This document shows positions 43,601 to 50,181 of a DNA stretch of 50,181 nucleotides, in pieces. Location of the stretch: NCBI GenBank assembly GCA_013215565.1, contig JABSQV010000023.1, positions 175,442 to 225,622 of the forward strand, read 5' to 3'. The notes under the pieces are model-generated. The model did not search any database and was not told the origin of the DNA. It worked only from the letters and a program-made list of their open reading frames with translations. Source of the stretch: Myxococcales bacterium. Its GTDB lineage: Bacteria > Myxococcota_A > UBA9160 > SZUA-336. How positions within the stretch are numbered: position 1 is the first letter of the stretch; each line of letters starts with the position of its first letter. The translations under genes were made by a program, and so were the position numbers.

Positions 43601-44617
43601 GTGACGGCAGAGATCGGCGACAAGGGCGCGGAGGGAAGCCGGCCGCCGGCGGACCGGGCTTCGTCGGCCTCCGCGGTTCCGCATCCGCGGCCGCCCACGC
43701 CGGTGCCGACTCGATCGAGGCGGCGTGTGAGCAATCTGGCGCTGCGCTGGCTGACGGCCGCGATCCTGATTCCGCCCGTGGTCTGGGTCTGCAAGCTCGG
43801 CGGGCTTGCCTACGTCGCGTTGGTGATCGGGTTCGCGGTCGCTGCCGTGAACGAGTTCTACAACTTGATCAGCTTCAAGGGCGCGCGTCCGCACCGCTTA
43901 CTGGGGACGGCCGCGGTCGCGCTCCTGCCCGTCATCGTCTACGTGGGCGACCTCTTCTACGCAACCAGCCTGATGACGGCGGTGCTGCTGGCGCTGATGA
44001 TCCTGCAGTTGGCTCAGCGCGAGATCCACGAGGCGATCGCGAGTGTCTCGGCGACCTTCTTCGGCGTCTTCTACGTCGGTTGGCTGCTCGCGCACGCCGT
44101 TTCGGTTCGTTTCATCAGCGAAGACCTGGTCCGTCGCTACGGCGATCTCGCCGCGGTCGACATCGATCCCGCGATCGGATTCTTCTACATCATGCTCTGT
44201 CTGGCGGCGGTCTACGGCTGTGATACAGGCGCGTACTTCGTCGGTCGCGCCTACGGCCGCCGGAAGCTGGCGCCCGCCATCAGTCCCAACAAGACCCTCG
44301 AGGGAGCGCTCGGCGGCCTCGTCGCCGGAGCCCTGTGCGCGGTGGGCGCGAAGGCCGTGTTCGATTACCTCCCGGGGAACCTCTCCCACGACCTGAGCTA
44401 TGCCGCGGCCGTGACCTTCGGGTTGCTGATTGCGATCGCCGCGATCGTGGGGGACCTGGTCGAGTCACTGCTCAAGCGCGACGCCGACGTGAAGGACGCG
44501 GGAAGCCTGCTGCCCGGGGTCGGGGGTGTGCTGGACCGAGTCGACTCTGCCTTGCTCGCGATCCCGGTGACCTATTACCTGCTGCTCGCCTACTATTACC
44601 TCCGGCTCGGCGTGTAG
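43601..44617 (+). CDS. cdsA: Phosphatidate cytidylyltransferase CdsA
   Basis: Inner-membrane enzyme making CDP-diacylglycerol from phosphatidic acid and CTP, feeding phospholipid synthesis. The 338 residues have an N-terminal low-complexity Pro/Arg region (about 1-45), about eight membrane helices, and the C-terminal signature: CDTGAYFVGRAYGRRKLAP near 208-226, SPNKTLEGALGG near 228-239, and GDLVESLLKRDADVKDAG...PGVGGVLDRVDS near 285-317. Start GTG at 43601, four bases after GGGAGG. The 101-base gap before it holds GC-rich repeats only. Confidence 0.93.
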   Translation: MTAEIGDKGAEGSRPPADRASSASAVPHPRPPTPVPTRSRRRVSNLALRWLTAAILIPPVVWVCKLGGLAYVALVIGFAVAAVNEFYNLISFKGARPHRLLGTAAVALLPVIVYVGDLFYATSLMTAVLLALMILQLAQREIHEAIASVSATFFGVFYVGWLLAHAVSVRFISEDLVRRYGDLAAVDIDPAIGFFYIMLCLAAVYGCDTGAYFVGRAYGRRKLAPAISPNKTLEGALGGLVAGALCAVGAKAVFDYLPGNLSHDLSYAAAVTFGLLIAIAAIVGDLVESLLKRDADVKDAGSLLPGVGGVLDRVDSALLAIPVTYYLLLAYYYLRLGV

Positions 44618-44638
44618 CGGCCGGAAAGGAGACGTTGG

Positions 44639-45943
44639 TTGATCCCTCGTTATACGAGACCCGAGATGGCCCGGATCTGGACCGACGAGCGTCGCTATCA
44701 GGACTGGATTCGCGTTGAGGTCGCCGTGTGCCGGGCCCTGGCGGAGCGCGGCGAGATTCCGCGAGACGCGTTTGGAGCGATCGAAACGCGTGCCCGCGTA
44801 GATCCCGCCCGCGTTGCCGAGATCGAGGCGCTCGTGCACCACGATGTGAACGCCTTCCTGGACGCGCTCGCCGAGGAGGTCGGCCCGGCCGCCCGCTACG
44901 TGCACCTCGGCCTCACCTCCTCGGACGTGCTCGACACGGCCTTCGCGATGCAGCTTCGGGATGCGGCCGACCTCTGTCTGTCTGAGTTCGATCGCTTGAT
45001 CGAGGTGCTGCTCGCGCGAGCGCGCGAGCACCGCGCCACCGTCACGGTCGGCCGCACCCACGGGATCTTTGCCGAGCCCACGACCTTCGGGCTCAAGCTT
45101 CTCTACGCCTGCGATGAACTGAAGCGAAGCCGCGCCCGGCTCGCGAGCGCGCGCAGCGAGATCGCGACGGGAAAGATCTCCGGAGCCGTCGGGACCTTCG
45201 CGCATCTCGATCCGGCGGTGGAGGAAGCGGCGCTCGCGGAACTCGACCTTTCCGCTGCCCCGATCTCGACCCAAATCGTCGCGCGGGACCGGCATGCGTC
45301 TCTGATCGGCGCGCTTGCGCAGACCGCGACCTCGATCGAACGGCTCGCGATCGAGATCCGGCACCTGGCGCGCAGCGAGGTGAGGGAGGTTCGGGAGTTT
45401 TTCGGGCGATCGCAGAAGGGGAGTTCTGCGATGCCTCACAAGCGGAATCCCTGGCGCTTCGAGACCCTGTCGGGGCTCGCGCGCCTGGTCCGCGGCTACG
45501 CGGCGAGCGCACTGGAGAATCAACTGCTCTGGCACGAGCGCGACATCTCGAACAGTTCCTTGGAGCGCGTCGTCGGGCCCGATGCCACGACCGTCGTGCA
45601 CTTCATGCTGCACCGGAGCGCCGATCTGTTCGAGAGTCTCGAGGTCTATCCGGAGCGGATGCGCGAGAACCTGGAATCCAGCCGTGGCCTGATCTTCTCC
45701 GGTGCGGTGCTGCTCGCGCTCGCGCGACGCGGACAGTCGAGGGACCAGGCCTACCGCCTGGTTCAGGGGCACGCGCTGGCGGTCTGGGACGAAGGCGGAC
45801 ACCTCTACGACCGCCTGCTTGCCGATGACGAGATCGGGAAGCTCCTGGATTCGAAGGAACTCGCGGCCTGTTTCGATCTGGACCACGCGCTCCGGCACGT
45901 CGACCGGATCTTCGAACGGGTCGAGCAGCTGGAGGGGTCGTGA
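44639..45943 (+). CDS. purB: Adenylosuccinate lyase
   Basis: Catalyses two steps of purine synthesis, SAICAR to AICAR and adenylosuccinate to AMP. The 434 residues begin with the typical IPRYTRPEM-A-x-IWTDE-x-RYQDWIRVE, then VHHDVNAFL near 61-69, YVHLGLTSSDVLDTA near 82-96, VGRTHGIFAEPTTFGLKL near 136-153, and the signature SSAMPHKRNP near 262-271 with the flexible-loop serine. Start TTG at 44639, with AAGGAG seven bases upstream. Its stop overlaps purS as GTGA. Confidence 0.96.
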   Translation: MIPRYTRPEMARIWTDERRYQDWIRVEVAVCRALAERGEIPRDAFGAIETRARVDPARVAEIEALVHHDVNAFLDALAEEVGPAARYVHLGLTSSDVLDTAFAMQLRDAADLCLSEFDRLIEVLLARAREHRATVTVGRTHGIFAEPTTFGLKLLYACDELKRSRARLASARSEIATGKISGAVGTFAHLDPAVEEAALAELDLSAAPISTQIVARDRHASLIGALAQTATSIERLAIEIRHLARSEVREVREFFGRSQKGSSAMPHKRNPWRFETLSGLARLVRGYAASALENQLLWHERDISNSSLERVVGPDATTVVHFMLHRSADLFESLEVYPERMRENLESSRGLIFSGAVLLALARRGQSRDQAYRLVQGHALAVWDEGGHLYDRLLADDEIGKLLDSKELAACFDLDHALRHVDRIFERVEQLEGS

Positions 45944-46182
45944 AGGTCCGAATACTGATTTCGCCGCGGCCGGGGATACTGGATCCCGAAGGGAGCGCGG
46001 TCGCACAGGCGCTCTCCGAACTCGGCTACACGGAGGTTACGGAAGTTCGCGCGGGCAGAGTGATCCGGCTCGAACTGGATGCGGACGATCCCGAGCAGGC
46101 GCGTCTTCGAGCGGTCGAGATGTGCGAGAAGCTACTCGCGAATCCGGTGATCGAGATCTACGAGATCGAGATCGAGCACTAG
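45940..46182 (+). CDS. purS: Phosphoribosylformylglycinamidine synthase subunit PurS
   Basis: Small structural subunit that joins PurQ and PurL in the FGAM synthase complex and helps move ammonia. The 80 residues match the family: VRILISPRPGILDPEGSAVAQALSELGY near 3-30, the VRAGRVIRLELDA segment near 37-49, and CEKLLANPVIEIYEIEI near 62-78. Start GTG at 45940 (GTGA overlap with purB). The purQ gene is 227 bases further on, which is unusual for this set and contains a promoter. Confidence 0.96.
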   Translation: MKVRILISPRPGILDPEGSAVAQALSELGYTEVTEVRAGRVIRLELDADDPEQARLRAVEMCEKLLANPVIEIYEIEIEH

Positions 46183-46262
46183 TCTGCCACGGGCTCTGGC
46201 CCGAGCGAAGCGACTTCTCCGATTGCGGAATTCGTCCGTCCCGGGCCGACCTCGGTGCGCGA

Positions 46263-46292
46263 TTGACACCTGTGCAACCCGGCTCTTAGACT
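46263..46292 (+). promoter_or_regulatory. Strong candidate promoter for purQ-purL-purF
   Basis: Perfect TTGACA (46263-46268), 18 bases, TAGACT (46287-46292); 10 of 12 consensus positions. It lies in the 227-base gap after purS. A start near 46299 would give a leader of about 110 bases before purQ. Confidence 0.65.
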
Positions 46293-46409
46293 CGCTGCGG
46301 GTGGTGAGGGTCGCACGGAGCCCGCGGGCACCGTGTTCGAGCTGGCTGGCCGCGGTGCGCTTTCGTCTACGGAGCTTCCGAGGCTGGGGCGAGAGGCACA
46401 GAGCGGCCG

Positions 46410-47129
46410 GTGAGCAGCGTGGCGCAGATCGTAACCCCGAAGCAGGGCGCCGAGGCGGACGTGCGTCCGCGGGTCGGGATCGTGGTGTTTCCCGGCTCGA
46501 ACGACGACCGGGATATGGCGAGCGCGCTCGCTGGGCTCGGGGCCGAGGTCGAGATGGTCTGGCACAGAGACCGGACGCTGCCCGAGGGACTGACCGGGGT
46601 CGCGATTCCGGGCGGATTCTCGTACGGAGACTACCTGCGGGCGGGCGCGATGGCTCGCTTCTCGCCCGTCATGCGCCAGGTCGAAGCGCGTGCGGCCACG
46701 GGCCTTCCCGTGCTCGGCGTCTGCAACGGATTCCAGATCCTGTGCGAGAGCGGACTGCTTCCCGGCGCCCTGGTTCCGAACCGCGACCGGCGCTTCGTGT
46801 GTCGGGACGTATGGGTCCGGGTCGAGGATCCGGGCCGCTTTGATGCCGGGCTGTCCCCGGGAAGGGAACTCGAGATTCCGATCAAGCACGCGCGCGGTGC
46901 GTACATGATCGATTTGAAGCGGCCGGCCCGCGTCGCGCTCCGTTATGCCGGGCCGAATCCGAACGGGTCCAACGATGCCATCGCCGGCGTCGTGAGTGAG
47001 GCGGGCAACGTCCTGGGCCTGATGCCGCACCCAGAGCATGCGGTCGACCCGCTTCTCGGAAGCACCGACGGCGCCCCGCTGCTCCGAGCGTTCCTGGCCG
47101 GGTGCCGGGGCGACGGGACGGAAGCGTGA
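46410..47129 (+). CDS. purQ: Phosphoribosylformylglycinamidine synthase subunit PurQ
   Basis: Class I glutamine amidotransferase subunit that supplies ammonia to PurL. The 239 residues show [17 protein letters not shown] near 20-36, [16 protein letters not shown] near 65-80, the nucleophile Cys near 105 in [24 protein letters not shown] near 184-196, and the catalytic His/Glu in [10 protein letters not shown] near 205-214. Start GTG at 46410; an in-frame GTG at 46419 is an equal alternative. Its stop overlaps purL as GTGA. The first 18 residues are an extension absent from most PurQ proteins. Confidence 0.95.
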   Translation: MSSVAQIVTPKQGAEADVRPRVGIVVFPGSNDDRDMASALAGLGAEVEMVWHRDRTLPEGLTGVAIPGGFSYGDYLRAGAMARFSPVMRQVEARAATGLPVLGVCNGFQILCESGLLPGALVPNRDRRFVCRDVWVRVEDPGRFDAGLSPGRELEIPIKHARGAYMIDLKRPARVALRYAGPNPNGSNDAIAGVVSEAGNVLGLMPHPEHAVDPLLGSTDGAPLLRAFLAGCRGDGTEA

Positions 47130-49336
47130 GCGTCGGTGCAGTCAACCTCGAGGCTGCCCGGAATCACGGCCTCAGCGATGAGGAGTACGCGCGGATCCTC
47201 GAGATTCTGGGCCGAACCCCGACGCTGCCTGAACTCGGGATCTTCTCGGTCATGTGGTCCGAGCACTGTTCCTACAAGTCGAGCAAGCGCTGGCTCGCGA
47301 CCCTGCCCACCAAGGGCCGAGACGTGCTGTACGGCCCCGGCGAGAACGCGGGCGTGGTCGCGATCGGAGACGGGCTTGCGGCGGTCTTCAAGATCGAGAG
47401 CCACAACCATCCCTCGTTCGTGGAACCGCACGCCGGGGCCGCGACCGGGGTCGGTGGCATCCTGCGCGACATCTTTACGATGGGTGCCCGCCCGCTTGCG
47501 AGTCTCGACTCGATCCGTTTCGGTCCACTCGAGGAAGCGCACCAGCGCTTCCTGCTGCGCGGCGTCGTGAAGGGAATCGCCGACTACGGAAACTCTTTCG
47601 GCTGTGCCACAGTGGGGGGAGAACTCAGCTTTCATCCCGGGTACCGCAACAACATCCTCGTCAATGCGATGAATCTGGGGATCGTCGAGGTGGACCGGAT
47701 CTTCCTCGCGAAGGCGAGCGGCGTCGGCAATCCGCTTCTCTATCTGGGGTCTCGAACCGGACGCGACGGGATTCACGGGGCCAGCCTGCTTGCCTCAAGC
47801 GATTTCGACGAAGCCTCGGCCGAGATGAGACCGACCGTACAGATCGGAGACCCGTTCACCGAGAACAAACTGCTCGAGGCGACCCTGTCTGCGTTGCAGA
47901 CCGGGGCGGTCGTGGGAATTCAGGACCTGGGCGCGGCGGGCTTGACCTGCTCCAGCTTCGAGATGGCGTCCAACGCCGGCACCGGGATCGAAATGGATCT
48001 CGATCGCGTGCCCGTCCGCGAGGTCGGCATGACGCCGTACGAGATCTTGCTCTCGGAGTCCCAGGAACGCATGCTCCTCGTCGTGGAGGCGGGCCGCGAG
48101 GACGAAGTCATCGCACTCTGCGGCCGCTGGGAACTCGCGTGTACGGTCGTTGGCCGGATCACCGATGACGGGCGCATGCGGGTCGTTTCGAGTGGCGAGG
48201 TGGTCGTGGACATTCCGGTCGACCCGGTGGCGGCGAGCGCCCCCGTCTATGACCGGCCGCGCGCGGAACCGGCCGGACTCCGGGAGCGGCAGCAACTCGA
48301 ACTCGGAGAGATCCCGGCGGAGAAGGATCCGGGCGGAGCGTTGCTCGATCTGCTCTCTTCCCCGGCCCTCTGTTCTCGAAGCTGGGTCTACGAGCAGTAC
48401 GATCAACTGGTGCAGTCGAGCACGGTCCTGCGGCCGGGCGGAGACGCCGCCGTGATGCGGGTTCCCGGGAGCGCGCGCGGGCTGGCAGTCAGTACCGACT
48501 GCAACCCGCGCTACTGTGAACTCGACCCCTACCGCGGGGCGCAGCTCGCGGTGGCCGAGGCGGCGCGCAACGTGGCCGTCACCGGTGCCCGGCCTCTCGC
48601 GGTTACGAATTGTCTCAACTTCGGGAACCCCGAACGACCCGAGATCATGTGGGAGTTCGTCGAGTGCGTGCGGGGCATGGCGGATGCCTGCTCAGCGCTA
48701 GAGGTCCCGGTCGTCTCGGGCAACGTCAGTTTCTACAACGAGACGCGAGGGGAAGGCGCGATCCCGCCCACCCCCACGATCGGTATGCTAGGTCTGCTGG
48801 CCGAGGCCTCGGATGCGGTGGGTGCGGCGTTCGCGGCGGTCGGCGATACGGTGTTGCTGCTCGGCGAGACCCGGGAGGAACTCGGGGCGTCCGAGTACCT
48901 TGCGCGCCGGCTCGGCTGGGAACGAGGACGCCCGCCGGTCGTCGATCTCGCCGCGGAGCGCTGCCTGCAGGAATTTCTGGTTGAGGCGGCCGCCGGCAAG
49001 CTGCTGCGCTCGGCACACGATCTTTCGGAGGGAGGTGCCGCCGTCGCACTCTCGGAGAGCGCGATCTCGGGCTGGATCGGCTTCGAGGGAGCGCTTCCGG
49101 GCGCGGGGCTGCGGGTCGAAGCCCGGTTGTTCGGAGAGTCCGCGGGGCGCGCGGTGATCAGTTGCGATCCCGCGCGGGTAGAGGCGGTGCTGCACCTCGC
49201 CGTCCGCCACGGGGTTCCGGCCGCCGTCATCGGCCGGACCGGAGGGGACCGCATCCGGATCGATCCGGGGGTCGACGTCGGGCTCCGGGAGGCGCACGAT
49301 CTCTGGTCCGGCAAACTTTCGGAGATGCTCGATTGA
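47126..49336 (+). CDS. purL: Phosphoribosylformylglycinamidine synthase subunit PurL (small type)
   Basis: ATP-dependent synthetase that makes FGAM from FGAR and ammonia, working with PurS and PurQ. The 736 residues are the small type, close to the length in Gram-positive bacteria. Landmarks: [16 protein letters not shown] near 33-48, [25 protein letters not shown] near 86-110 (ATP/metal site), [19 protein letters not shown] near 265-283, and [11 protein letters not shown] near 436-446 in the second half, with [17 protein letters not shown] near 495-511. Start GTG at 47126. Its stop (TGATG) shares one base with the purF ATG. Confidence 0.97.
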   Translation: MSVGAVNLEAARNHGLSDEEYARILEILGRTPTLPELGIFSVMWSEHCSYKSSKRWLATLPTKGRDVLYGPGENAGVVAIGDGLAAVFKIESHNHPSFVEPHAGAATGVGGILRDIFTMGARPLASLDSIRFGPLEEAHQRFLLRGVVKGIADYGNSFGCATVGGELSFHPGYRNNILVNAMNLGIVEVDRIFLAKASGVGNPLLYLGSRTGRDGIHGASLLASSDFDEASAEMRPTVQIGDPFTENKLLEATLSALQTGAVVGIQDLGAAGLTCSSFEMASNAGTGIEMDLDRVPVREVGMTPYEILLSESQERMLLVVEAGREDEVIALCGRWELACTVVGRITDDGRMRVVSSGEVVVDIPVDPVAASAPVYDRPRAEPAGLRERQQLELGEIPAEKDPGGALLDLLSSPALCSRSWVYEQYDQLVQSSTVLRPGGDAAVMRVPGSARGLAVSTDCNPRYCELDPYRGAQLAVAEAARNVAVTGARPLAVTNCLNFGNPERPEIMWEFVECVRGMADACSALEVPVVSGNVSFYNETRGEGAIPPTPTIGMLGLLAEASDAVGAAFAAVGDTVLLLGETREELGASEYLARRLGWERGRPPVVDLAAERCLQEFLVEAAAGKLLRSAHDLSEGGAAVALSESAISGWIGFEGALPGAGLRVEARLFGESAGRAVISCDPARVEAVLHLAVRHGVPAAVIGRTGGDRIRIDPGVDVGLREAHDLWSGKLSEMLD

Positions 49337-50181
49337 TGGATCCGCGCACGCTGCCGAGGCTCCACCCCTTCGTGGCTCCGCCAGGGGTCGATCGGATGCG
49401 GGAGGAGTGCGGAGTCGTGGGCGTCGCCGGGGCCCCGGAGGCCGCCAAGGTTGCTTACCTGGCGCTCTACGCGCTCCAGCATCGGGGCCAGGAGTCCGCC
49501 GGCATCGTGTCGCGCCGGGGCAATGAGATGTTCGTACACCGCGAAATGGGTCTGGTGTCGGACATTTTCAGCGGACCCAAGCTCGAGCGTCTCCCCGGGA
49601 GGCACGCGATCGGCCACGTGCGCTACTCGACCTCGGGCGGCAGCTATCTTCAGGACGCACAGCCCTTCCATGCGACGAGCGGCAAGCTGCAGGTCGCGAT
49701 CGCCCACAACGGAAATCTCACCAACGCGAGTGCGATTCGCGAAGAACTGGAAGCCCACGGGTCGATCTTCCAGTCCACGATGGATACGGAGGTGATCGTT
49801 CACCTGATCGCGCGATCCCGCGGAAGCTTCGAGGAGCGCGTCAGCGATGCCCTCTCGCGGCTGCGAGGGGCTTACTCTCTGGTTCTCCAGACCGAGAACG
49901 CGCTGGTCGCAGCCCGGGATCCGTACGGGTTTCGGCCGCTCTCTCTCGGTCGCCTCGGCTCGGGTTGGGTGGTGGCCAGCGAGACCTGCGCTTTCGACCT
50001 GATCGGCGCGACCTTCGAGCGCGACATTGCACCGGGCGAGGTGATCTGCATCCGCCGCGGCCGGGTGCGCTCCTCTGACCCGTTCCCGGCGGCCGACGAG
50101 CGCTTCTGCGTCTTCGAGCACGTGTATTTCGCGCGGCCCGACTCGGTCGTGTTTGGCTCGAACGTCTACCAGATCCGCAAG
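49336..50181 (+). CDS. purF: Amidophosphoribosyltransferase PurF (5' part only)
   Basis: First enzyme of purine synthesis: PRPP plus glutamine gives phosphoribosylamine. Only the first 282 residues are in the window, covering the N-terminal Ntn glutaminase domain. A 24-residue propeptide precedes the likely nucleophile Cys25 in REECGVVGV; ALQHRGQESAGIVSR lies near 46-60, GHVRYSTSGGSYLQDAQPF near 94-112, AHNGNLTN near 124-131, and ARDPYGFRPLSLG near 193-205. Cleavage of the propeptide is expected as in B. subtilis-type enzymes. The ATG at 49336 follows the purL stop in TGATG; ATG at 49396 would shorten the propeptide to four residues. Confidence 0.96.
   Translation, partial: MDPRTLPRLHPFVAPPGVDRMREECGVVGVAGAPEAAKVAYLALYALQHRGQESAGIVSRRGNEMFVHREMGLVSDIFSGPKLERLPGRHAIGHVRYSTSGGSYLQDAQPFHATSGKLQVAIAHNGNLTNASAIREELEAHGSIFQSTMDTEVIVHLIARSRGSFEERVSDALSRLRGAYSLVLQTENALVAARDPYGFRPLSLGRLGSGWVVASETCAFDLIGATFERDIAPGEVICIRRGRVRSSDPFPAADERFCVFEHVYFARPDSVVFGSNVYQIRK

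Overview
The window is a very GC-rich, gene-dense bacterial chromosome segment with short spacers and no gap over 300 bases. It holds 45 protein-coding genes and no tRNA, rRNA, CRISPR array, transposase or phage gene that I can recognise. LpxC, a lipoprotein thiol oxidoreductase and an NtrY-type membrane kinase point to a Gram-negative cell. The order rimP-nusA-infB-DUF503-rbfA-truB-rpsO-pnp-M16 protease-dut, the yebC-ruvCAB block, small-type PurL with PurS and PurQ, and many GTG/TTG starts resemble deltaproteobacterial lineages (Myxococcota/Desulfobacterota in the wide sense). The exact phylum is inference.

Left part (1-25 kb). Minus strand: infA, nhaA and the 5' part of purE; a CDF metal exporter; a Gld-like ABC exporter of three overlapping genes followed by a thioredoxin-fold lipoprotein; then aroE, a ceramidase-like secreted protein, a type-4 uracil-DNA glycosylase and a thioredoxin/octaheme cytochrome fusion, the last three overlapping. 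Plus strand: a DUF1499 membrane protein, an acyl-CoA dehydrogenase, and XdhC with a SufU-type scaffold. A thiolase with its DUF35 zinc-ribbon partner and a lidless Hsp70 with a J-domain/TPR partner lie on the minus strand. From 19.6 kb the plus strand carries yebC-ruvC-ruvA-ruvB, a TSUP permease and a TPR-Ser/Thr kinase.

Right part (26-50 kb, all plus strand). lpxC is followed by an NtrY/NtrX two-component pair, then pyrK-pyrD, then the transcription/translation superoperon (rimP, nusA, infB, DUF503, rbfA, truB, rpsO, pnp), an M16 protease, dut, cdsA, and the purine genes purB, purS, purQ, purL and the start of purF. PurS, PurQ and PurL form the FGAM synthase complex; PurF, PurB and PurE act elsewhere in the same pathway.

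Regulation visible in the sequence: an attenuator-like leader before rimP, alternative hairpins in the rpsO leader, a long imperfect hairpin between rpsO and pnp that may be an RNase III target, overlapping palindromes before lpxC, and a strong promoter between purS and purQ. Many genes are coupled by 4-base GTGA or ATGA overlaps. dut fits the same pattern only if it starts at CTG.

Most of the window is conserved housekeeping. The less ordinary parts are the thioredoxin-octaheme fusion and its partners, the kinase with N-terminal membrane anchor and C-terminal catalytic domain, the lidless Hsp70/J pair, the XdhC-SufU pair, and the leader RNAs. I see no clear-cut undescribed system.
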